Below are positions 12,000 through 24,567 of a DNA stretch of 64,000 bases, one piece after another. Location: assembly GCF_949987515.2 (NCBI RefSeq), contig NC_082694.2, forward strand, positions 17,291,958-17,355,957, read 5' to 3'. Numbering within the stretch: position 1 is the stretch's first letter; the number at the start of each line of letters is the position of its first letter. Below the pieces are notes generated by a model. The model saw only the letters and a list, made by a program, of their open reading frames with translations. It was not told the origin of the DNA and ran no database searches. The translations under genes and the position numbers were made by a program. The stretch is from Delphinus delphis (lineage: Eukaryota; Chordata; Mammalia; Artiodactyla; Delphinidae).

Positions 12000-12290
12000 T
12001 TCTCTACTTGATAACCCCTATTCAACATCTACTATGTGCCAGGAAGTGCAATTGGGTGTAGCACCCATAGAAATTGGGAAAATCATGGCATCATGTAACT
12101 GAGGAATAGTCAGACAAGAAAACCCTCATGTAGTAAAGATTTAGCTGTCATCTAGTCAAACATTTTAATTTTACATATAAAAAGACCCAAGAGCAAAGAA
12201 GGCCACTGACTTGTCAAACTCACATGAGACACCAGTGATGCAACTGAAATTAAAACCTTAGTCAACTAGCATCTGGACCAGTGTTAACTG
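12000..12290 (+). repeat. Old L2/MIR-type repeat
   Basis: The text 'attcaacatctactatgtgccaggaagtg' (an L2/MIR hallmark) is followed by 'ttttacatataaaaagacccaagag' and 'ccactgacttgtcaaactcacatgagac'. This agrees with the MIR/L2 order (ttttacagatgaggaaactg ... agtgacttgcccaaggtcacac). It is decayed and its boundaries are approximate. Confidence 0.55.
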
Positions 12291-13569
12291 AACTCTAAAT
12301 TTCAAGGTACATATTAACTCATCTCTCTTATCCTTTGCCTTTGCTTTTATTTGAAAGCCTTTGACCTTTCTGTCCCCCACTAAACTGATTCTCATTTATC
12401 CTCATGATTTCACTGCCATGTCCCTGATCAGTCCCTTGTGTTCTCTTTTCTCCATCTCATTCAAGCCCTTAGGGTTTCCTGTGGATCCATTAGCTTGATC
12501 GCTGTGTTTCACAACCACCTCCAGCTGCTTATTTTCACTCTTGCCAAGCTGTAATTGTTCCTGAGTTGATTGCAGATCATACTCCCTCCTCTTTTTGTAG
12601 AAGTGAGAATAACATACTTTCAATAATAATTAGCTTCACATTTTTCTTCCTTAGCTATGAAGCCTCTGACACCAGTCCTCTGTGATTATAAACACATAAT
12701 TTTCACATCTATTACTGTTTCCTTGGATAATGTTTCAGCACTTAAAAACAATCTTACTGTACACATTTCCACTTCCGATTGAGTTCTTTATCCTGGAATT
12801 GATGTAACTTCCTTTTCAACCCTAGGAATGTCTGCATGTTCACTCACTACCTTTACCAGGATCACGTGATCTTTCTTCCAGTTTAACCACGCCTATGGTT
12901 CAGTATTGTTTAATAGTCAAGGATGTAATAGAGACTGTGTCAAGACTGAAACCTTTTTTTCAGGATATTTCATAATTATATTCTTTTTCTCTTTACTTTC
13001 CACTCACTTTCATGAAGTCTCACTTATCAGACTGCCAATGTAAAGCAATTACTTAATTTCTTCCTTTGGGCCTTCATGCAACACACACCTATTACCAGGA
13101 ACTCTAGTATTTAGGATAGACATGGAGATAAAAGATATTCCCTGCATTCAAGTTTGTGGGGAAGTCAGACAAGTAAATCGACAGTAACTACAATGTGGTA
13201 CATGGTATGATGGAATTAAAGACAGAGTGTTATAGTGAAAAGAAAGAGAGATAACAGATCATTGAATCCTTCCTGTGGTGGGAGAATGAAAGCTTCCACA
13301 AAGTAATAGATGGTTAAACTGAGTGTTGAGTATTGAAAGAAAAGAAAGAGTAATTGACAGAGAGGGAATATTATTCCTTTTGTGTAAATAAAACATTGTC
13401 ATTCTCAAAAACATAGGGTCAAGAGTCTAAGGGATAGATTGTAGAGAAAACACACAACACACTCAAAAGAAGTTGGATACATTCTGGGAAATTTTTAAGC
13501 ATCCCAATTCTACTTGAGATTTCAATGTACCATTTCCTTTTCTTCTCCTTTAAGATTCTTGGTGAAGCT
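12291..13569. other. Intergenic DNA with a weak L2-like piece
   Basis: No gene is recognised. A 73-codon minus-strand frame at 12402-12623 has a coiled-coil-like composition but no family likeness. About 13080-13260 ('attaccaggaactctagtatt', then 'gattccctgcattcaag', 'gaagtcagacaagtaaat') resembles an L2 3' region. Confidence 0.45.
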
Positions 13570-13692
13570 CTTCCACAGTGTGAGGACACACTGAGATGTT
13601 GGTTGTCTGCAATCCAGAAGAGGGTCTTCACCGGAACACGACTACTATGCTGGCAGAATGATCTTGGACTTCCAGGCTTCAGAACTGATGAA
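13570..13692 (-). mobile_element. MLT1-type LTR fragment, minus strand
   Basis: The reading 'gtgaggacacactgagatg', '..gtctgcaatccagaagagggtcttcaccgg', 'atgatcttggacttccaggcttcagaactg' is the reverse complement of the middle of an MLT1 LTR. It is the mirror of the 'ggaagtccaagatcaagg ... cctggcttgcaga' order. The left part is missing and the right part fades out before L1-A begins at 13761. L1-A may have landed in or near this LTR. Confidence 0.65.
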
Positions 13693-13760
13693 GATGTTCC
13701 AATGATGTAGAGCCGAGACATGAACACCTTCCAGATAATTGTTTAAATAATAGCAATACA

Positions 13761-14629
13761 GGAACCAGGATGGCAGAGTAGAAGGACGTGCTCTCACTCC
13801 CTCTTATGAGAACACTAGCTGCTGGACAATCAATGACAGGAAGACATTGGAACTAACCAAAAAAGATACCCCACATCCAAAGACAAAGGAGAAGCCACAG
13901 TGAGATGGTAGGAGGGGAACAGTCCAGTAAAATCAAATCCCATAATGGATGGGTGGGTGACTCACAGACTGGAGAAAACTTAGACCACAAAAGGCCACTG
14001 ACTGGAGTGAAGGTTCTGAGACCAACATCAGGCTTTCCAACCTGGGGTTCTGGCAACGGGAGGAGGAATTCCTAGAGAATCAGATTTTGAAGCCATGTGG
14101 TAATTGACTGCAGGTTTTCCACAGGACTGCGGGAGACACAGACTCCACTCTTAGAGGGCACACACAAAGTAGTGTGTGCATTGGGACACAGGGGAAAGAG
14201 CAGTGATCCCATGGGAGACTGAACCAGACCTACCTGCTAGTGTTGGAGGTTCTCCTGCAGAGGCGGAGGGTGGCTCTCTTTCACCGTGGGGACAAGGACA
14301 CTGGCAGCAGAAGTTCTGGGAAGTAATCCTTGGTGTGAGCCCTCCCAGAGTCTGTCATTAGCCTTACCAAAGAGCCCAGGTAGGCTCCAGTGTTGGGTTG
14401 CCTCAGGCCAAACAGGGAGGGAACCCAGCCCCACCCATCAACAGTCAAGTGGATTAAAGTTTTACTGAGCTCTGCCCACCAGAGCAACAGTGAGCTCTAC
14501 CCACCACCAGTCCCTCCCATCAAGCCTCTTAGATAGCCTCATCCACCAGAGGGCAGACAGCAGAAGCAAGAAGAACTGAAATCCTGCAGCCTGTGGAACA
14601 AAAACCACATTCACAGAAAGATAGACAAG
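13761..14629 (+). promoter_or_regulatory. L1-A 5' UTR
   Basis: The sequence is collinear with the start of L1-D (42675 onward): 'agagtagaaggac/agaacctgagctcac', 'aaagacaaaggagaagccacagtgagatgg', and 'ccagacctacctgctagtgttggagg' matching 'ccagacctacctgctggtgttggag' in L1-D. L1 5' UTRs hold an internal RNA polymerase II promoter. No function is expected here given the decayed ORFs. Confidence 0.8.
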
Positions 14630-15534
14630 ATGAAAAGGCAGAGAGCTATATACCAGATGAAGGAACAAGATAAAACCCCAGTAAAACAACTAAATGAAGT
14701 GGAGATAGGCAACCTTCCAGAAAAAGAATTCAGAATAATAATAGTGAAGATGATCCAGGATCTCGGAAAAAGAATGGAGGCAAAGATCAAGAAGATGAAA
14801 GAAATGTTTAATGAAGACCTAGAAGAATTAAAGAACAAACAAACAGAGATGAACAATACAATAGCTGAAATGAAAACTACGCAAGAAAGAATCAATAGCA
14901 GAATACCTGAGGCAGAAGAATGGATAACTGACCTGGAAGACAGAATGGCGGAATTCACTGCATCGGAACAGACTAAAGAAAAAAGAATGAAAAGAAGTGA
15001 AGACAGCCTAAGAGACCTCTGGGACAATGTTAAACGCAACAACAGTTGCATTATAGGGGTCCCAGAAGGAGAAGAGAGAGAGAAAGGACCAGAGAAAATA
15101 TTTGAAGAGATTATAGTCGAAAACTTCTCAATCATGGGAATGTAAATAGCCACCCAATTCCAGGAAGCACAGTGAGTTCCATACAGGATAAACCCAAGGA
15201 GAAACATGCCGAGACACATAGTAAACACATTGGCAAAAATTAAAGACAAAGAAAAATTATTGAAAGCAGCAAGGGAAAAATGACAAATAACACACAAGGG
15301 AACTCCCATAAGGTTAACAGCTGATTTCTCAGCAGAAACTCTACAAGCCATAAAGGAGTGGCATGATATACTTAAAGTGATGAAGAGGAAGAACCTACCA
15401 CCAAGATTACTCTACCCGGCAAGGGTCTCATTCAGATTCGATGGAGAAATAGAAAGCTTTACAGACAAGCAAAAGCTAAGAGTATTCAGCACCACCAAAC
15501 CAGCTCTACAACAAATGCTAAAGGAAATTCTCTA
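14630..15534 (+). pseudogene. L1-A ORF1 remnant (RNA-binding chaperone)
   Basis: Intact L1 ORF1p is a trimeric coiled-coil RNA-binding protein that coats L1 RNA. The ATG at 14630 opens a 171-codon frame. Its residues about 35-130 form a heptad-like, Glu/Lys-rich coiled coil, followed at 141-150 by IIGVPEGEER, the start of the RRM domain. A TAA at 15143-15145 then truncates it. Downstream codons still read as ORF1 in pieces (for example the 'rvpyrinp'-like and 'prhilnklakikd'-like stretches). Homology ends near 'ctaaaggaaattctctaa' (stop about 15534). A 246-codon antisense frame over it is a shadow. Confidence 0.9.
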
Positions 15535-15593
15535 AGTGGGAAACACAAGAGAAGAAAAGGACCTACAAAAACAAACCCAAAACAATTAAGAAA

Positions 15594-18500
15594 ATGGTCA
15601 TAGGAACACACATATCTATAATTACCTTAAAAGTGAATGGATTAAATGCTCCAACCAAAAGACACAGTCTTGCTGAATGGATAAAAAACAAGACCCATAT
15701 ATACGCTGTCTACAAGAGACCCACTTCAGACCTAGGGACACATACATACTGAAAGTGAGGGGATGAAAAAGATATTCCATGCAAATGGAAATCAAAAGAA
15801 AGCTGGAGCAGCAATACTCATATCAGATAAAATAGACGTTAAAATAAAGAATGTTACAAGAGACAAGGAAGAACACTACATAATGATCAAGGGACCAATC
15901 CAAGAAGAAGATATAACAATCAAAAATATATATGCACCCAACATAGGAGCACCTCAATACATAAGGCAACTATCAACAGCTATAAAAGAGGAACTTGATA
16001 GTAACACAATAATAGTGAGGGACTTTAACACCTCACACTAATGGACAGATCATCCAAAATGAAAATAAATAAGGAAACAGAAGCTTTAAATGACTCAGTA
16101 GACCAGCTAGATTTAATTGATATTTATAGGACATTCCATCCCTAAACAGCAGATTACACTTTCGTCTCAAGTGCGCAAGGAACATTCTCCAGGATAGATC
16201 ACATCTTGGGTCACAAGTCAAGGCTCAGTACATTTAACAAAATTTAAATCATATCAAGCATCTTTTCTGACCACAACACTATGAGATCAGAAATTAATTA
16301 CAGGGGAAAAAAAACGTAAAAAACACAAACACATGAAGGCTAAACAATACATTACTAAATAACCAAGAGATCACTGAAGAAATCAAAGAGAAAATCAAAA
16401 AATACTTAGAGACAAATGACAATGAAAACACGATGATCCAAAACTTATGGGATGCAGCAAAAGCAGTGGAAGTTTATAGCTATATAAGCCTACCTCAAGA
16501 AACAAGAAAAATCTCAAGTAAACAATCGAACATTACACCTAAAGCAACTAGAGAAAGAAGAATAAACAAAACCCAATGTTAGCAGAAGGAAATAAATCAT
16601 AAAGATCAGAGCAGAAATAAATGAAATAGAAACAAAGAAAACAATAGCAAAAATCAATAAAACTAAAAGCTGGTTCTTTGAGAAGATAAACAAAATTGAT
16701 AAACCATCACTCAAACTCATCAAGTAAAAGAGGGAGAGGACTCAAATCAATAAAATTAGAAATGAAAAAGGAGGAGTTAAAACAGACACCACAGAAATAC
16801 AAAGCATCCTTAGAGACTACTACAAGCAACTCTATGCCAATAAAATAGACAACCTGGAAGAAATGGATAAATTCTTAGAACGGTATAATCTTCCAAAACG
16901 GAACAAGAAAGAAACAGAAAATATGAACAGACCAATCACAAGTAATAAAATTTAAACTGTCATTAAAAGTCATCTAACAAAGAAAAGTCCAGGACCAAAT
17001 GGCTTCACAGGTGAATTCTATCAAACATTTAGAGAAGAGCTAACACACATCCTTCTCAAACTCTTCCAAAAATTTGCAGAGGAAGGAACACTCCCAAACT
17101 CATTCTGTGAGGCCACAATCACCCTGATACCAAAACCAGACAAATTTACTACAAAAAAAGAAAATGACTGACCAATATCACTGATGAATATAGATGCAAA
17201 AATCCTCAACAAAATGTTAGCAAACAGAATCCAACAACACATTAAAAGGATCATACATCATGATCAAGTGGGATTTATCCCAGGGATGCAAGGATTCTTT
17301 AATATATACAAATCAATCAATGTGATACATGATATTACCAAATTGAAGAATAAAAACATATGATCTTCTCAATAGATGCAAAAAAAGCTTTTGACAAAAT
17401 TCAACACCCGTTTATGATAAAAAACTCTTGAGAGTGTGGGCATAGAGGGAACCTACCTCAACATAATAAAGGTCATATACGAGAAACGGACAGCAGACAT
17501 CATTCTCAATGGTGAAAAGCTGAAAGCATTTCCTCTAATGAGACAAGGATGTCCACTCTCACCACTATCATTCAACACAGTTTTGGAAGTCATAGCCATG
17601 GCAATCAGAGAAGAAAAAGAAATAAAAGGAATACAAGTTGGAAAAAAAGAAGTAAAATTGTCACTGTTTGCAGATGACATGATACTATACATAGAGAATC
17701 CTAAAAATGTCACCAGAAAACTACTAGAGCTAATCAATGAATTTGGTAAAGTTGCAGAATACAAAATTATCCTGCAAGAAATCTCTTGCATTCCTGTACA
17801 GTAATGATGAAAAATCTGCAAGAGAAATTAGGGAAACACTCCCATTTACCATTGCAACAAAAAAGAATAAAATACTTAGGAATAAACCTACCTAAGGAGA
17901 CAAAAGACCTGTATGCAGAAAATTATAAGACACTGATGAAAGAAATTAAAGATGATACCAACAGATGGAGAAATATACCATGTTCTTGGATTGGAAGATT
18001 CAATACTGTGAAAATGACTATACTACTCAAAGCAATCTACAGATTCAATGCAATCCCTATCAAATTACGAATGGCATATTTTTACAGAAATAGAAGAAAT
18101 CATCTTAAAATTTGTATGGAGACACAAAAGACCCCAAATAGCCAAAGCAGTCTTGAGGGGAAAAAAACGGAGCTGGAAGAATCAGAGTCCCTGACTTCAG
18201 ACTACACTACAAAGCTACAGTAATCAAGACAATATGGTACTGACACAAAACCAGAAACATAGATCAATGGAACAAGATAGAAAGCCCAGAGATAAACCCA
18301 CGCACCTATTGTCAACTAATCTATGACCAAGGAGGCAAAGATATACAATGGAGAAAAGACAGTCTCTTCAGTAAGTGGTGCTGGGAAAACTGGACAGCTA
18401 CATGTAAAAGAATGAAATTAGAACACTCCCTAACACCATACACAAAAATAAACTCAAAATGGATTCGAGACCTAAATGTAAGACTGGACACTATAAAACT

Positions 18501-19615
18501 CTTAGAGGAAAACATAGGAAGAGCACTCTTTGACATAAATCACAGCAAGATCTTTTTTGATCCACCTCCTAGAGTAATGGAAATAAAAACAAAAATAAAC
18601 AAATGGGACCTAATGAAACTTCAAAGCTTTTGCACAGCAAAGGAAACCATAAACAAGATGAAAAGACAACCCGCAGAATGGGAGAAAATATTTGCGAATG
18701 AATCAACAGACAAAGGATTAATCTCCAAAATAAATAAGCAGCTCATGCAGGTCAACATTAAGAAACAAACAACCCAATCCAAAAATGAGCAGAAGACCTA
18801 AATAAATATTTCTCCAAAGAAGACATACAGATGGCCAAGAAGCACATGAAAAGCTGCTCAACATCACTAATTATTAGAGAAATGCAAATCAAACCTACAA
18901 TGAGGTATCACCTCATACCAGTTAGAATGTGTATCATCAGAAAATCTACAAACAACAAATTATGGAGAGGATATGGAGAAAAGGGAACCCTCTTGCACTG
19001 TTGGGGGGAATGTAAATTGATATAGCCACTATGGAAAACAGTATGTAGGTTCCTTAAAAAACTAAAAATAGATTTACCATATGACCAAGCAATCCCACTA
19101 CTGGACATATACCCAGAGAAAACCATAATTCAGAAAGACAGATGCGGGCTTCCCTGGTGGCACAGTAGTTGAGAGTCCGCCTGCTGATGCAGGGGACACG
19201 GGTTCGTGCCCCGGTCCGGGAAGATCCCACATGCTGCGGAGTAGCTGGGCCCGTGAGTCATGGCTGCTGAGCCTGCATGTCCGGAGCCTGTGCTCCACAA
19301 CAGGAGAGACCACAACAGTGAGAGGCTCGCGTACTGCAAAAAAAAAAAAAGGACACATGCACCCCAATGTTCATTGCAGCACTATTTACAATAGCCAGGT
19401 CATGGAAGCAACCTAAATGCCCATTGACCGATGAATGGACAAAGAAGTTGTGGTACATATATACAATGCAATATTACTCAGCCATAAAAAGGAATTAAAT
19501 TGAGTCATTTGTTGAGACGTGGATTGTTCTAGAGACTGCCATACAGAGTGAAGTAAGTCAAAAAGAGAAAAACAAATATCATATATTAACATGTGTATGT
19601 GGAACCTAGAAAAAT
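15594..19615 (+). pseudogene. L1-A ORF2 remnant (endonuclease and reverse transcriptase)
   Basis: Intact L1 ORF2p nicks target DNA with an APE-type endonuclease and primes cDNA synthesis with its reverse transcriptase. The ATG at 15594 begins a stretch reading like 'itlkvnglnaptkrhsl'. The endonuclease part continues at 15763-16041 and ends early. The reverse transcriptase core survives at 17436-17804, with the active-site box FADD encoded at 17667-17678. Later pieces are at 17786-18223 and 18412-18801. The C terminus reads 'ysaikrn' near 19480 and ends about 19615. Several frameshifts, in-frame stops and a SINE at 19146-19350 break it. Confidence 0.93.
19146..19350 (+). mobile_element. CHR-2 type SINE inside L1-A ORF2
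   Basis: Starts GGGCTTCCCTGGTGGCACAG and ends CTCGCGTACTGC plus 12 A. The head carries a Pol III box A-like TGGCACAGTAG and a box B-like GGTTCGTGCC, as expected of a tRNA-derived SINE. The flanks 'aaagacagatgc' (to 19145) and 'ggacacatgc' (19351-19360) are the two copies of the L1 site 'aaagacacatgc', an imperfect target duplication. It is therefore younger than L1-A. Confidence 0.95.
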
Positions 19616-19818
19616 GGTACAGATGAGTCGGTTTGCAGGGCAGAAGTTGAGACACAGATGTAGAGAACAGACATATGGACACCAAGGGGGGAAAACTGCA
19701 ATGAGGTGGGGATGATGGTGTGCTGTATTGGGCAACTGGGATTGACATGTATACACTGATGTGTATAAAATTGATGACTAATAAGAACCTGCAGTATAAA
19801 AAAACAAACAAACAAAAG

Positions 19819-21716
19819 AACTAATACTAAACTTTCATTGGGTTATTTTTATGGAAATATGTTAATATACATGTTTCAGACATTACATGAAATTTCTAAA
19901 AATCTTATATGTTCTAGTATAATGTTATAAGTCATAATTCTAGGTATTACTTTAAAATGTATACCTCAGAAATAACTAAATTTCCTTGTCAATTGCATTA
20001 TTATGACCTATCATCAAATCTTAACCATGGTCATTTTTAAGTCTTTTGTCATTTATAGGCAGTTCTGGGTGTACTCTTATGCTTTTGCAAATATGTTCCT
20101 ATAAGAGGGTTTCATCTTCAAGGAATTCATGGAAAAGACTGTGACAAGTACAGGTTTCTGTTAACTGACTGTGCTGCTGAACTGAATGGATAAGCATTTT
20201 CAGAACTCTAATGAAAAACTGATGAACTGGTAAAAGTGCTAACAAAAGATCAAGATAAAAAAAAGAATTAATTACATGGGACTGAGTGAACTGATGACGA
20301 TGATTATAATTTTTGTGACTTTCTGTTTGAATTAACCTCCCCCCAAAAAAAAGATTATTGGTGAAGAATTAAATTTTGTAATATTTTAAGCATTTTATTT
20401 GATACAAAAACTTAGAGGAGGTTAGAGAAGTTAATAAAACATATTTAAGAGTATTTTGTTTTATGGGTAAGAGGGAATCACTGAAGATATTCGAGAAAGA
20501 CAATTGTTATATTGATGAAAGGTATACTTAGTGAAGTTATTCTGGCAAGGATATTAGGATACAATTTCACAACAGCAACAGTTTGGAGAAAGTGGTAATA
20601 GTTTGTTGGTGAGACAAGCCAAGACTAACATTTTAACAAGATTAAAAATCAAAACCTAAATCAGAGGGGCAATTTAAGTAACAGATCAGGATGGCCAATT
20701 GAATGAAAATAAAAGATCATTCTGAATTATTAAATATGAGTGAATTCAGAAAATGTTAGTGTTATTCCCTAGTGCTCAATAATATTTTGTTTGTGAACTG
20801 GAACATCTAGATATGATATGAAATCAAATACAAACTTTAAAATGCACACAGTGGCCTCACCAACCAAATTGAAAAACCAAATTTATAAATGGAGAAGGGG
20901 TGTCCTGAAACTGTCTTGGGAATTTGGGAAAGATGCTTTCCACATACAAGGTTTTTGGAAAATTTTCTGTTAAATATAATATTAATAGGACACTATTGAA
21001 AGAAGATACCAAGAGTTGACATTGACATAAAATATGACCAGGAATTAAAGTGAAGTGTCCATTTTGGTGCACTCCTCTTCAAAATTGGGGGAAGAAATGG
21101 AAATATAGGCAGGAAAGAGCAACGACAGTTCCCAGCACTCGGACATGTCTATGCGGCAACAGCTTAGCAACATTAAAAGTAATAGCATTGGAGAAAATGA
21201 GATTTCCATTGGTGAGTGAAAGAAGTAAAGACCAGTCAGCGTACCTGGAAATATTCACTAAACAGGTGGGCAGCATCAGTGGGAATATCTTGGCATTGCC
21301 AAAATGTGTCTAAGAGATAGATTGTAGGGGATTGTTCCATTCCTCTGGCATGGAACAGAGGCCAAATTAAAAGGATATTTGGCCTCTAGTGAAGTTCTTT
21401 TATCAAAAACAGGTAAGACACTACAGTGGAAAGAGTATTATTTCTAGCATTTACCAAGGACCTGGCTGTCTTCTAACTTCCCTTAGGCTACTGGATCACT
21501 GAATTGTTTATTTAAATTTCTAACAGTCTGCCCACCTATTTGAGATATGAGTGTTTTTATAGCAACAAAATGGAAAGGGAGGGGATCCCAGGAGAATACA
21601 AAAACCTTATTTTCTTAGCAAAGGTTTAACCCAATTAAGGATGATTTGAGAAAGTGAGAGAGAACAGGAGAGCAAGAGGAGAATAGAAGCAGTGTATGAA
21701 TTACAAAAAGAACCTG
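19819..21716. other. Intergenic DNA
   Basis: AT-rich and apparently unique. Frames at 20857-21313 on both strands show no family likeness. No RNA gene or old repeat is recognised with confidence. Confidence 0.5.
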
Positions 21717-21917
21717 GGGCTTCCCTGGTGGCGCAGTGGTTGAGAGTCCGCCTGCCGATGCAGGGGACATGGGTTCGTGCCCCAGTCCGGGAAGATTCCA
21801 CATGCCGTGGAGTGGCTGGGCCCATGAGCCATGGTCGCTGAGCCTGTGCATCCGGAACCTGTGCTCCGCAACGGGAGAGGCCACAAGAGTGAAAGGCCCG
21901 CGTACCGCAAAAAAAAA
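21717..21917 (+). mobile_element. CHR-2 type SINE, plus strand
   Basis: Full-length copy from GGGCTTCCCTGGTGGCGCAG to CGCGTACCGC plus nine A. It is close to the shared core of the nine copies. A clean target duplication was not found; 'aaaaagaacct' on the left has no good partner on the right. Confidence 0.95.
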
Positions 21918-22119
21918 TCTGCATTCCGAAAAAGCAGAATATGGATTCTAAAAATGAAGAAAAATACACATCTATTTAAAAAAAATAATCTCTATAAAAG
22001 AAATACTATTAGAACCATATTCTAGGTATATTCAAAATGATTCAAAAATATGCAGTATATGACATAAGAAATAAAGATGAGGTAACATAGTAGTCAAGAT
22101 TTTTGGTTGCATTTTAATG

Positions 22120-22700
22120 TTATCCATTACAAAAGAGCTTAAACTAAGTAGAAAATTTATTGGCTACCTCTACTTTTAACTCCAGAGAAGACTAAATGCA
22201 GTCATAGCTGGCTCTAGATGCTCAAATAGTGCCCTAAGAATAGAAGGCATTCTCAACTATCCTTCTCTAGGCTTTACCTTGCTGGTTTTCATCCTTTTGC
22301 AGATTCTCCTCAAATGATGTTCCTCAGCAACCACAGTTAAAAGCTATGTCTGTAATAATCGCAGTAAAAACCATCCTTGACTGAGATTTTATATTTCCAC
22401 TGGATCATGTGGAATATACACGGGAAGAACAGTCAAGTCTCTATCACACACAGCTCTACGAATGGGGATAGGATCTGCCCCATCCATAACCCCAGAAATG
22501 AAACTGAAGTAATGGTCATTCTACAATGGAAGATCAAGGCACTGTTATCAGAAGAAGGTAGAAAGCATACCAGACAGAAGACGATACCAGTATTCAGTAT
22601 ATTCCATGTCTTCCTTGGTAACACAAAGATTAAATGCCCTTGTTTCCATAAGACTCATTTAAAAATAACATCTAAAATGATATAACTACTTCACATACCA
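22120..22700. repeat. Ancient interspersed repeat, family not resolved
   Basis: The order 'gtagaaaatttattggctac', 'agtcatagctggctctagatgctcaaatagtg', 'ttcatccttttgcagattctcc', 'cctcagcaaccacagttaaaagc' and 'ctggatcatgtggaat' follows a common old mammalian repeat type ('aatttattggctca ... ggctcaaatgatgtca ... tgattggac'). I can place the texture but not the family name. The DNA after it to 22900 is unassigned. Confidence 0.4.
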
Positions 22701-22899
22701 CTAAAGCTCTACTCATCTTATCTTCTCAAAGAGACAATACTATTTTTTCTACAAATCCAAGTCCAAGATCTTTGAGTGATGTGCTTTGTTCATTTTCCTA
22801 TATCTAGACCAGATGGGGAGTAAAAACAATCATAATTTAAAAGAAAAAAAGAAAACTCATTTAGAAAAAACGTGAAGAGTGTAAGAGTTTAATGATCTA

Positions 22900-23980
22900 T
22901 AATATTCACCAGCTTCTTTAGCCAAGTTTGGACTTCTTTCAAGAAGCAATGATCTGAATTATCAGAGATTTTGTAGTAACGATTAAGAATGCCATCTGAC
23001 TTCCATTATCATGGAGATATCTTATCTACATTGCCATCAATGAACTCATTTCTGTAACTGCATCTCCTGACATCAGCCCTGGTTTACAGAGGGCCACCAC
23101 TACTGAGATGTGATTTTGGCGCCCTCGGCAGTGCAAGCTTGCCAGCTTAGTAAATGGAGTATCTTCAGTGTCTTTTCACGTGGGTGGGTTTTCTGGAGAT
23201 ATGCAGTGTTGTCACTCTAGCATGTCACTTCTCTGAGCCTCTTAATCTCCTTCTTCATATTCTATCACAGCAGTCCTGGAATTACCACTTCACTGAGAAT
23301 GGGTTTTCAAAAACTGTTCTAGCAACACTTTAACCACCAACTCTCAGAGTCCTTATCTGGATGTTAAATGTAGATCATAATATAATGTTAGCATATCAAC
23401 GATTTCTTACTAAGTCTAGTCTTTGACAGGGATAAATGAGATACTGCAGATGTATCCCAGAGGGTTCAGGTGAATCTCATTGTTCTTGAGTGCATCAACC
23501 CAGATGTTTGCATCCAGCCCTAGTCTCAGGGTTCCACTCCTAACCAGCCATGGTCCTGACCTTGGCATATCAGACATGCTGGAGTGGACAATTCAATCTT
23601 CTGTAATGTACTATTGCCCTTATAATTCAGTTCAAGGTCTTAGTTTTTTCTGGCCCATAAGTTCAGAATATGAGGTTCTTGATGTGCTGCCTAGGAGTCC
23701 CTCTGGCTTTCACATCTAACCTTAAATCTGTGATTTATCACCCTCAGCTTTTCATTGTCTTTTTCCAGTGCATCAGTTGCAGGCTGCAGTAGACAACTTC
23801 TTTTTAAACCTCCCAGTAGCCTGTGACATTACAGCAATTCCTGTGAGCCATAGGTTACCTGTAGTGGACTTAACATTAGTAGTAGTGTTTTCTTTGTTCC
23901 CTGGACAGCTCTGAAGTCCTCTTTTAGGACTCTTTTCTTAGGCCATTCCTAACTACAATTGCTAACACACAGATTTCTTC
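22900..23980. other. Moderately GC-rich unresolved segment
   Basis: About 1 kb with fewer A-rich runs than its surroundings, including 'ggcgccctcggcagtgcaagcttgccagcttagtaaatgg', 'gattttcacgtgggtggg' and 'agttgcaggctgcagtagac'. No open frame of meaningful length or splice-framed exon was identified. It looks like an old transposon internal or 3' UTR region, or a conserved noncoding block. The sequence alone does not decide. Confidence 0.3.
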
Positions 23981-24034
23981 TATTTAGGTTAGTCTGTAAC
24001 AAAACAACAAAAAAAGTGTGTGTGGGTGCATGGC

Positions 24035-24330
24035 TTCACTCATCAATTCAACAAATATTATCCTGCTTCCACTATAACCCAGCACCCACAGATGCCAGCA
24101 ATACATAGATTTATAAAGCCATTCTTCTTACTATTGTGAGTCCCCAGTTTAATGTGAGAGATATCATGTAAAAAGATAATGATAGCACAATGTGAAAATG
24201 AAGAACCATATAATTTTACCTGAAGAAAGTAGGTTAGTGTTGTTTAAAGGACATGTAAGACATTGTGGAGCTGGATAGAAGAGAAAACCTGTGTTGCAGG
24301 CATACCTGGCAGGTAAGACATTGCAGAGAC
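24035..24330 (+). repeat. L2 LINE 3'-region fragment
   Basis: The text 'ctcatcaattcaacaaatatt', followed by 'cactataacccagcaccca', 'gatgccagcaatacatagattt' and 'aaaggacatgtaagacattg..gagctgg', follows the L2 3' end order (tcattcattcaacaaatatttattgagc ... ctgggaatacag). It is diverged. Confidence 0.45.
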
Positions 24331-24453
24331 AGGAAACAAGAGTACAAAATATGGTTACATGAAACAGCCTTATTTTAATTAACTAAACATAATTAAAGTA
24401 ACTGATCTGAGAACACTTAGTGGCCATGTAAAGAGTGTATTATTTAGAATTCA

Positions 24454-24567
24454 TTCTTTTTTTTTTAATTGAGATAAAATTCATACTACATTAAATTAAT
24501 GTGGCAGTTTAGAGTGGTTAATTTAAATGAATTAAAGTTGATTTTAAAGTTTTTAAAGTTAATTTTA
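24454..24567 (-). mobile_element. Old L1M LINE, 3' end, left of L1-B
   Basis: The segment 'ttttttttaattgagataaaattcatacta', '..cagtttagagtggttaattt' is the reversed 3' end of an old L1M (ttattgagatataattcacatacc). The rest of the same element resumes at 29695. The two halves share the 12-bp word AAGTTAATTTTA (24556-24567 and 29695-29706), the target duplication of the L1-B insertion. Confidence 0.65.

Larger units (their letters stand above)
13761..19818 (+). mobile_element. L1-A: near full-length, inactive L1 LINE
   Basis: A plus-strand L1 with, in order, a 5' UTR (13761-14629), an ORF1 remnant (14630-15534), a spacer, an ORF2 remnant (15594 to about 19615), a 3' UTR and an A-rich end (TATAAAAAAACAAACAAACAAA). 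The opening 'caggatggcagagtagaaggac' is the usual cetartiodactyl L1 5' UTR start. Its upstream promoter repeats are absent, so it is probably 5'-truncated within the UTR or belongs to a short-UTR type. Both ORFs carry stops and frameshifts, so it cannot move. A CHR-2 SINE sits in ORF2. I could not settle a target duplication. Confidence 0.95.

Noticed and set aside
12402..12623. A 73-codon minus-strand frame with a coiled-coil-like composition
   Set aside because: No recognisable family, no flanking exon signals that form a gene model, and a length compatible with chance.
14611..15351. The longest open frame in the window (246 codons, minus strand)
   Set aside because: It is exactly antisense to the L1-A ORF1 remnant and rich in Ile, Leu, Phe and Ser, the complement of Lys/Glu-rich ORF1 codons. 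It is a shadow frame.
20040..20350. A block with several ATG/GAT-rich words resembling a processed pseudogene tail
   Set aside because: No sustained frame on either strand, no A tail and no flanking duplication.
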